A stretch of DNA of 39,130 bases from a bacterium (GTDB lineage Bacteria; Latescibacterota; Latescibacteria; Latescibacterales; Latescibacteraceae). The translations under genes were made by a program, and so were the position numbers. Below the pieces are notes generated by a model. That model was not told where the DNA came from, made no database searches, and saw only the letters and a list, made by a program, of their open reading frames with translations. Below, in pieces: positions 33,334 to 39,130 of this stretch. The stretch is taken from assembly GCA_021372535.1 (NCBI GenBank), contig JAJFUH010000159.1, positions 1 through 39,130 of the forward strand, written 5' to 3'. Position 1 is the stretch's first letter, and each line of letters starts with the position of its first letter.

Positions 33334-35544
33334 TCATTTCCCGTACTTTTCCACAAAGAATTCATAGACATCCGCAGCCTGCGTGGCATCGAGACCATCC
33401 TTTGCGTTCGCATGGCTCGAGGAGACCTGAACGAGATCGGTCATGCCCCGAAGCTGTTCCGCATACCGCATGAGTTCGGCGCATTCGCGGCGCGCGGCTG
33501 GTTCGTCTTTACGCTGGTTGAAGAGGGCCGTGCGGAAAAGATGATAGTGAAAATAGAACATCGCCTCGCCGTAGGCAAACCGTTTCCCGTCCTCGAGGAG
33601 CCGCAGGCGCTCCGTTTCATCGGTGCACATGAGAAGCGCCGCATCGAAGTGTGTCCGGGCGCGTTCCATGTAGTCCTTCATTTCGAGGAGGTCGACCCCG
33701 TCATCGGTCAGCGGGTGGCATGGTTCGTACTGAAAATGCTTTTTCGGAAAAAGCGGGGCCTTGTCCGATTTGAGGCTTGTTTTCCAGCCCCAGTACCTGA
33801 TCGCCTTGAAGCTTTCCATGGCCGTTTCGAGGTCACGGTAAAAACACCGGGTCTCTCCTGAGGTCGTGGGATAGTACCGGCTGAAGTACTCGTCGAGGAG
33901 AGCGTCCGCATCGGTTCCGGCATTCCAGAGGAGACGGGCGAGCAGATACTGGTTGAGCGTCCAGGTCCCCCAGAGGGCTGTCGGTGTATGCATGTAGTGG
34001 AGGTGACGGGTTCCCGTGCGGTAATACCACGGTATATCCGCCGCCATGATGCGGGTATAGAGCATGGGCAGCGATTTTAGGTAGCTGATGTTGTAATACT
34101 CGCCGATAAACATCGTCCCCCTGTAGTACTGCCCCGTCACCCATGCCTGGTAGCTCCTGCAGAGACGATCGTTGTACTCGGTGCACGAGGGATCGGCGAG
34201 GGTATGGTTGTAACAGCGCTCGATAGGGAAGAAGGTGATGGAAAAATGCGCGTAGTCGAATCCGCGGGGGAGCGGCCGCGTCGGTGGTGTGATCGTATCG
34301 AGATACGCGAGCGAGGAAAGCTCGACATCGCGTTTGAGCCGGCCGTCACCGCGCGCTTTCCGTATCTCTTCGAGTACCGCATGAACGACGAGAAAAAGCC
34401 GGTCGGTATAACTTCCCTGCTGTGCGCAGACATCGCACTCGCACCACCGGTCGCGGTTGTCCATCATCCAGAAATTAAGGATATCCACATACCGCCACCG
34501 GCCGTCGATGAGCTCCTGCACGACATTCTTCGCGAGCTCCTTCGTCGCATCGGCGTTGGAAGTACAGTAATTGTCGCCGAACTCGTCCTTGATGTTGTCG
34601 CTCCGCTTGCCCTTACGGAGGCCGTACCACTCGGGGTGCGCCTCGAAATAGGAGAGTTTTCCGTCCCCGTTCGTGTCGGCGGTGTACTCTTTCCCCGGCG
34701 CATAGGGGTCTTTCGGCTTGTTCTCGTCACCCTTGAACTTCGGGTGGTTGTACGGGTATTCCGCCTGCGGGTTGAGGCAGATCATCTGTATCGTATGACC
34801 GCCGTCCGCGCACTTCATTCCGAGCTTTTTCATGAGGTGAATTTCCTTCTCGGCGGCGGTCCAGAAGTTCATACGGTTCCGCGCCATCCAGAGGAAGAAA
34901 TCATCGCTGCCGCGATCCTCCCATGCATGATACCCGCGGGTCAGGAACGAGGGGTTCCCGACAGTGGTGAGATTCGCCGGAAGCTCTCCCTTCTTTACCG
35001 GGTACACCGTCCCCGTTTCGCCGAGACCGTAAAACCGCATCCCGAGCAGTTCGAGATAGCCGTAAACCCCGTAAAGCGTTCCGATACGGTCCCTGCCCTC
35101 GATTACGGTCACCGTTCTGCCGTTATCGGAAAACGCCCTGATACAGAACGATTCATCGGTCGCAAGCCCGATGCTGTCCGGGAGAGGAAATGAAGCGACG
35201 AGCTTGTTCGACTTCCGGTTCCCGACGAGGATGACATCTCCGGTCTGAGGCAGCTTTACGGATGGCTGAACCTGCACCGCGCTCTCCGGAATCACCGTAC
35301 AGGCAGGCAGGAAGCGGAGGAGTTCCATGGCGGCGAAACATTCGGTGCATGCACGGTCGTCGAAAAGATTGTCGTCCCACCAGTCGATTGTTTCCTCGCC
35401 GGTCGCCGCCTGCTCTATTCCCGGAAACGACCCGGGATCGACCATGATGGTGACACCGGCCCCGACGGAAGCGGCGGACAGCGCCAGACCCGCCAGCACG
35501 ATGAAGAAAAGCGCCGCAACGCATTGTCTGATCGCTGGGCTCAT
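33334..35544 (-). CDS. Secreted DUF4838 / GH67-like protein with an EF-hand-type calcium loop
   Basis: 736 residues from ATG 35544, chosen because AGGAG lies 9 nt upstream and a signal peptide follows (about residues 1-28); the frame is open 28 codons further up. Residues about 60-190 resemble the N-terminal alpha-glucuronidase-type beta domain (CTECFAAMELLRFLP, ILVGNRKSNKL, GRDRIGTLYGVYGYLELLGMRFYG), followed by a TIM-barrel-like DUF4838 region (FFLWMARNRMNFW, NFWMMDNRDRWCECDVC, SYTDRLFLVVHAVLEEIRKA, YAHFSITFFPIERCYNHTL) and a helical C-terminus. A 12-residue loop DTNGDGKLSYFE (encoded at 34642-34677) fits the EF-hand pattern exactly. DUF4838 proteins are widespread in polysaccharide degraders and likely act on acidic or complex glycans, but activity is largely undocumented. 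Confidence 0.85.
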   Translation of the reverse strand: MSPAIRQCVAALFFIVLAGLALSAASVGAGVTIMVDPGSFPGIEQAATGEETIDWWDDNLFDDRACTECFAAMELLRFLPACTVIPESAVQVQPSVKLPQTGDVILVGNRKSNKLVASFPLPDSIGLATDESFCIRAFSDNGRTVTVIEGRDRIGTLYGVYGYLELLGMRFYGLGETGTVYPVKKGELPANLTTVGNPSFLTRGYHAWEDRGSDDFFLWMARNRMNFWTAAEKEIHLMKKLGMKCADGGHTIQMICLNPQAEYPYNHPKFKGDENKPKDPYAPGKEYTADTNGDGKLSYFEAHPEWYGLRKGKRSDNIKDEFGDNYCTSNADATKELAKNVVQELIDGRWRYVDILNFWMMDNRDRWCECDVCAQQGSYTDRLFLVVHAVLEEIRKARGDGRLKRDVELSSLAYLDTITPPTRPLPRGFDYAHFSITFFPIERCYNHTLADPSCTEYNDRLCRSYQAWVTGQYYRGTMFIGEYYNISYLKSLPMLYTRIMAADIPWYYRTGTRHLHYMHTPTALWGTWTLNQYLLARLLWNAGTDADALLDEYFSRYYPTTSGETRCFYRDLETAMESFKAIRYWGWKTSLKSDKAPLFPKKHFQYEPCHPLTDDGVDLLEMKDYMERARTHFDAALLMCTDETERLRLLEDGKRFAYGEAMFYFHYHLFRTALFNQRKDEPAARRECAELMRYAEQLRGMTDLVQVSSSHANAKDGLDATQAADVYEFFVEKYGK

Positions 35545-35889
35545 ATGTTGAATCTCCTGTAAATAATGGCTCGATGTTTTTTTGGGTTCCAATGAAATGT
35601 GCCCCTTCTGAAAAATGTCGGGATACATACCTACCCGGATTATTCATTAAAATATTTAATCACAAAGACACATAATAGATTATTAATAATATTTTTATTA
35701 TTGCTTCGGTGGTAAAACAGTGACAAAAGATTGTGTCATGCCGAACATGTTTCGGCATCTATTCCAAATATTAGTATCATTATTTATTTGCCGGAGCAAT
35801 AACAATAAACCATCCACATCAAAGAAATGATATTCAAAATACAAATCCGCGTAAATCCGCGTTCTATTGAATTTTGTGAATAGAACGGG
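35545..35889. other. Intergenic region with hairpin repeat family A
   Basis: 345 AT-rich bases between the DUF4838 gene start and the patatin gene stop. It contains family A copy 2 and a short direct repeat (AAATCCGCG twice near 35843-35860). No gene seen. Confidence 0.55.
35700..35800. repeat. Hairpin repeat family A, copy 2 (MITE-like)
   Basis: A 101-bp element bounded by ATTGCTTCGG and CCGGAGCAAT, nearly perfect terminal inverted repeats, with the central hairpin ATGCCGAAcatgTTTCGGCAT. It aligns over its length with copy 1 (8023-8120). Confidence 0.75.
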
Positions 35890-38118
35890 CTAAAACCGGA
35901 AGCCGATATTCACATAGGTCAGCAATCCACGGCTGCCGCTGCCCTTCATGACCGTATAATCGATGGGGCCGATCGGGCTCAGCATGCCCGCTGTCAAACC
36001 GACGCCGTTGTTCAAACCCTCGTTTGAGAAGATATCCTCAAACGAAAGAACGGCTTTCCCCCTGTTTCCCCTGAGAATGAGAAACATGTCCTTCCGGAAT
36101 TCATACTGAATCCCCCCTTCGGAAACATACGCGGTCGACCCGGTTTTTTCCATGAATTTCAACCCGGCAAACGGAAAAAAGGTTGTCCGGGCCGGGTGAA
36201 ATCCTCCGATATAAAAGTAGTAATCCGGCGGCAAATCGTCCTTCGAGGACATGCCACCATAGAAACTGCCGAACAGCGAAATACGGTTGTGTACGGGCAG
36301 AACCTCCGTAAACATGAGGGCATAACGCTTGAACGGCTTCATGTCCGGAAAATCGTCGATTTTCAGCAGATCGGTGACCGAGAGAGCCTCGCCGTAGAAT
36401 TGAAAACCGTTCCGGGGAAATACCGACCGGTCGAGCGTATCGAGGGTGATGTATCCCATAAAATTCAACTGCCCGAAATGCATATCTTCCCAGTCCTCGG
36501 GAACGATTTTGCTCTCGATCTCCGAATAGTGGTACTGAACACCGGCGCCGAGCGAAAAAGTATTTGCAAAAATAGTCTGTAAAAGAATGTTCGTTTCAAA
36601 CAGCGAATAATCGAGGCTCGACTCGAGTTTGCCGTTCGGCTTGTATGTGTAGACTTCAAACTTGTCATACGATGTCTGTATTGACAGCCCGACTCCCGGC
36701 CTCCAGTTCGTGGAGACAAAATACGAGCCGCTGTACCCGGGATTCTGGCTCAGCCGGGCATTGAACATGAGTTTTGAACCCTGTCCCAGTACATTGCGGA
36801 ATGTCGTATTGAGCAGGAGCGCCGATTTCATATTGGAATCGTAATGAAACCCGAATTTGAAAAAACTCTCATCCTGTTCGACAACCCGTATGATGAGCCG
36901 GTATCCCTCCCGAAACGGTTCGAGCTTGTAGGTGATCCGCTCGAAAAACTGGCTGCCGTAAGCGCTTTCTATCGCCCGTTCGAGCCCGGTCGGTGTCATG
37001 TGCGACGGCACCTCGATATTGAGCTTTCCCATGAGCAGGTAGCTGGAGACATTTCGGAGACCCTCAAACCTGAGATCGGTCACATATATATCACGCGGAA
37101 CAGCAGGCGGAGCGGACTGTTTCTGCTCTCGGGGATACTGCTTCAGGGAATCGGCAAGAGCCTTGAGGCGGGGCAGTTGTTCACGGGCGGCGCGCTTACC
37201 CCGAACGATCAGCGAATCGATGGCTCCGAAGCTTGAAACGCCGTATTCGCCGACATCGGGCATGATCAGTATGTCGCAGAGCCGATGCTGCTCTTCTGTT
37301 GCGGCCGCTCCCCTGAAACGCATCACCTGCTCAAGAACCTTTACAAGCGAGTCGATGTCTTCCTTCCCATACAGGGGGGCGCCGACATCGACTCCGATCA
37401 CGATATCCGCGCCGAGCGCCCTCACATCGGAGGCAGGCAGGTTCCGGACAAGATATCCGTCGGCAAGGAGACGGCCGTTCAGTTCCACCGGCGCGAAAAT
37501 CGTCGGAAGGGACATGCTTGCCCGCAGGGCATCGGGCAGAAAACCTCTGTCGAGGACAACAGCTTCCCCGGTCTCGATATCGGTGGCAACACAGGCAAAA
37601 GGGATGGGCAGTTTTCTGAAATCATCGACAGCATGAACCGGAAGCGTCAACCGCGAAAGCACCGCCGACAGTTTCTGACCCGCTGTCAATCCGGCAGGCA
37701 GCGAGATTTTACCGTGACGGATGGGAAAGGCGCCCACATACCGTTCCAGCTCATCCTTTTCCTCGATCGACACGTTCCTTCTCGATATCGTATCGCCGAG
37801 TATCTCGCCCCAGTTCTGCTCGCGGGCGATTTTCTCAATATCGGCTGCCTTATAACCGATCGCATACAGTGCGCCGACAGCCGCACCCATGCTCGTGCCC
37901 GAAATGCAGTCAACCTCGATGCCTGCCTCTTCCAGAACCTCGATCACTCCGATCTGGGCAAGACCCTTTGCGCCGCCGCCGCTCAGAACGAGCCCGATTT
38001 TCGGTCGCGCCGCCGTACCGGTATCGGAAGCGTGCGAGCCCCCGGAAAATGCAAGGGCGCATATACAAAGCACAACCGCCAAGCCTGCTGTTTTTATCAT
38101 CCCGCCTGAAAACCTCAT
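35890..38118 (-). CDS. Patatin-like phospholipase with POTRA and outer-membrane barrel (PlpD-like, type Vd)
   Basis: 742 residues; ATG 38118 has a weak ribosome site, and ATG 38100 is an alternative. After a signal peptide (about 1-30), a patatin domain runs from about 40 to 320: oxyanion loop GGGAKG (47-52), nucleophile Ser76 in GTSMG (74-78) and the catalytic Asp220 in DGYLVRNLP. A single POTRA-like unit follows (about 350-425: IYVTDLRFEGLRNVSSYLLMG and FERITYKLEPFREGYRLIIRV), then a 16-strand-type BamA/Omp85 barrel (about 430-742) ending in Phe (YVNIGFRF), as outer-membrane proteins do. This is the PlpD/type Vd secretion layout, in which the lipase is carried across or displayed at the outer membrane. 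Residues needed for lipase action are all present. Context does not reveal its role. Confidence 0.93.
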   Translation of the reverse strand: MRFSGGMIKTAGLAVVLCICALAFSGGSHASDTGTAARPKIGLVLSGGGAKGLAQIGVIEVLEEAGIEVDCISGTSMGAAVGALYAIGYKAADIEKIAREQNWGEILGDTISRRNVSIEEKDELERYVGAFPIRHGKISLPAGLTAGQKLSAVLSRLTLPVHAVDDFRKLPIPFACVATDIETGEAVVLDRGFLPDALRASMSLPTIFAPVELNGRLLADGYLVRNLPASDVRALGADIVIGVDVGAPLYGKEDIDSLVKVLEQVMRFRGAAATEEQHRLCDILIMPDVGEYGVSSFGAIDSLIVRGKRAAREQLPRLKALADSLKQYPREQKQSAPPAVPRDIYVTDLRFEGLRNVSSYLLMGKLNIEVPSHMTPTGLERAIESAYGSQFFERITYKLEPFREGYRLIIRVVEQDESFFKFGFHYDSNMKSALLLNTTFRNVLGQGSKLMFNARLSQNPGYSGSYFVSTNWRPGVGLSIQTSYDKFEVYTYKPNGKLESSLDYSLFETNILLQTIFANTFSLGAGVQYHYSEIESKIVPEDWEDMHFGQLNFMGYITLDTLDRSVFPRNGFQFYGEALSVTDLLKIDDFPDMKPFKRYALMFTEVLPVHNRISLFGSFYGGMSSKDDLPPDYYFYIGGFHPARTTFFPFAGLKFMEKTGSTAYVSEGGIQYEFRKDMFLILRGNRGKAVLSFEDIFSNEGLNNGVGLTAGMLSPIGPIDYTVMKGSGSRGLLTYVNIGFRF

Positions 38119-38167
38119 ATCCGCTGTTTGCTCATATCTGCCGCAGGAGTGTCACATCCGCTTTCTG

Positions 38168-38980
38168 CTACGGTTTCCGCGCGATGCACGACACGTAATC
38201 GTGCACGACATCGTACCGGGCGCTGTGTTCGTTCCGTTCGGCGAGAACACCGAGAAACCGCTTTTCAAGTTTGTCGCGCATCGCGGGATCGACAGCATCG
38301 TAGAACGCCGTTCCCGCGCCCGATTTCAAAAGGTGTTCGAGCACCGCTTCCGGGCTGTCGTAACGGAAGGTGATTTTCCCTTCCCGGAGAGACTCGATTT
38401 CGAATCCGGGGGCTTTTACCTCGTCACGAGCATGGTTCATATCGCGGGGAAAATCGAACGCTACCCGCTTCGTCAGCACAGACGGGTCTTGGGCGACAAG
38501 CTCCCCGAATATGCCGAGTTCCCGTGACGGCGAGTTTTCCCGGTGCACGACGAAGGCGAGACGGCCTCCGGGCCCGAGCGCACGGTACGCGGCGGCAAAA
38601 AAGGGCTTCAGGGGAATATATCCCAGCACCCAACTCGTAAAGACGAGGTCGAACGTTCCTTCCGAACCCAGTTTTTCGAGCGCATCCCCGGCGATAAACC
38701 GTATGGCATGAAATCCTGCGGCGTGGGCGCGTTTTCGCGCTTCTTCGAGCATACCCTCCGAAAGATCGACAGCGACCAGTTCCGCCCCTTTGTCGAGCCT
38801 GCCCGCAAGCAGCACTGTGGCGAACCCTGTCCCGCATCCGGCCTCGATAACCCGCCGGACACCCTCAAACCTGAGCTGCGCCGCGAGTTCCTCGACAGGC
38901 CTGCCCGCCTCGCTCACCCAGAACTCGTCATAGAACCCGTGAATACGGTTGTAGGCGGAACGAAGCTCCTGACCGCCCAC
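38168..38980 (-). CDS. Class I SAM-dependent methyltransferase (UbiE-like), start uncertain
   Basis: 270 residues from GTG 38980 (GAGGAA about 12 nt upstream, weak). Motif I VIEAGCGTGFATVLLAG (44-60), acidic VAVDLSEGMLEEARKRA, DALEKLGSEGTFDLVFTSWVLGYIPLKPF, and post-motif ALGPGGRLAFVVHRENS define a Methyltransf_11/25-type domain. The substrate-binding C-terminal half is not diagnostic. The same reading frame stays open from 38981 to the right edge (50 more codons, without ATG), so the gene may begin outside the window as part of a longer protein. Its 3' end lies 49 bases before the start of the patatin gene on the same strand, which suggests cotranscription. Confidence 0.82.
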   Translation of the reverse strand: MGGQELRSAYNRIHGFYDEFWVSEAGRPVEELAAQLRFEGVRRVIEAGCGTGFATVLLAGRLDKGAELVAVDLSEGMLEEARKRAHAAGFHAIRFIAGDALEKLGSEGTFDLVFTSWVLGYIPLKPFFAAAYRALGPGGRLAFVVHRENSPSRELGIFGELVAQDPSVLTKRVAFDFPRDMNHARDEVKAPGFEIESLREGKITFRYDSPEAVLEHLLKSGAGTAFYDAVDPAMRDKLEKRFLGVLAERNEHSARYDVVHDYVSCIARKP

Positions 38981-39130
38981 ATCGCCGCGCGATTCCTCGC
39001 GAATCCGGAAAAATCGAGGAATGGAATGCCTGCGCGGAAGGTGCTTTTCGCAGAGCTCAGTCGATTGTTCGGGCGGAGTCGGCAGGCCGGTCTCGGGGAT
39101 ATGTCTCGAAAGTGTCCGCCCGGCGCAGAC
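38981..39130 (-). other. Open frame continuous with the methyltransferase, to window edge
   Basis: Fifty codons without a stop and without ATG precede the methyltransferase in frame. This may be the 5' part of that gene or non-coding GC-rich DNA; the window ends before it can be decided. Confidence 0.3.

Noticed and set aside
34204-35193. 329-codon plus-strand open frame opposite the DUF4838 gene
   Set aside because: Antisense shadow with skewed composition; the opposite strand has a signal peptide and conserved blocks.

Overview
The window comes from a Gram-negative bacterium. It encodes a TonB-dependent receptor fused to a methyltransferase, a patatin/BamA-type outer-membrane protein, lipoproteins, a MacB/FtsX-type ABC transporter and an ECF sigma factor with PspC-like envelope proteins. 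Genes are GC-rich and intergenic DNA is AT-rich. The gene mix (PQQ and FG-GAP propellers, DUF4838, GH116, FGE-sulfatase/CBM9, Gfo/Idh/MocA, a non-pyrrolysine MttB homologue, several short hairpin-repeat families) resembles uncultured FCB/PVC-type lineages such as Latescibacterota. That placement is inference from gene content; there is no rRNA or other phylogenetic marker here. I see no tRNA, rRNA, CRISPR array, transposase or phage gene.

Layout. (1) 1-4570, minus: a tightly packed four-gene operon encoding a secreted/anchored protein of unknown function, an FtsX/MacB permease, its ATPase, and a PQQ-type beta-propeller that runs off the left edge. (2) 4751-7945, minus: a 14-blade two-component-type sensor that ends after its phosphoacceptor helix and has no ATPase domain. 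(3) 8175-12193, minus: a two-gene operon behind a very good sigma70-like promoter. It encodes an Nramp-fold transporter lacking the usual metal-binding motifs and an 897-residue protein joining a signal peptide, an intact-looking SAM-methyltransferase domain and a TonB-dependent receptor. This is the most unusual object in the window. (4) 12806-17370: a CBM9-like/FGE-sulfatase protein, an MttB-family methyltransferase, and a Cys-rich lipoprotein. (5) 17431-18902, minus: dTDP-rhamnose genes rfbC and rfbD. (6) 19243-21961, minus: ECF sigma factor, small membrane protein, and two tandem zinc-ribbon/PspC proteins, probably one envelope-stress unit. (7) 22388-25960, minus: DegT-type aminotransferase, a nucleotidyltransferase-like protein and an AAC(3)-family acetyltransferase. 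(8) 26375-35544: carbohydrate genes (GH116-like Tat lipoprotein, Gfo/Idh/MocA oxidoreductase, YiaK/DlgD-type reductase, FG-GAP propeller protein, DUF4838/GH67-like protein carrying an EF-hand loop). (9) 35890-right edge, minus: patatin-POTRA-barrel protein and a UbiE-like methyltransferase.

The AT-rich gaps carry at least four families of small inverted-repeat elements (about 27-160 bp). One appears to be nested inside another. They look like non-autonomous MITE/REP-type elements.

Candidate new systems, in order of interest: the Nramp-like plus methyltransferase-TonB receptor operon; the four-gene ABC/propeller operon; and the ECF sigma/PspC cluster with a possible autoregulatory promoter.
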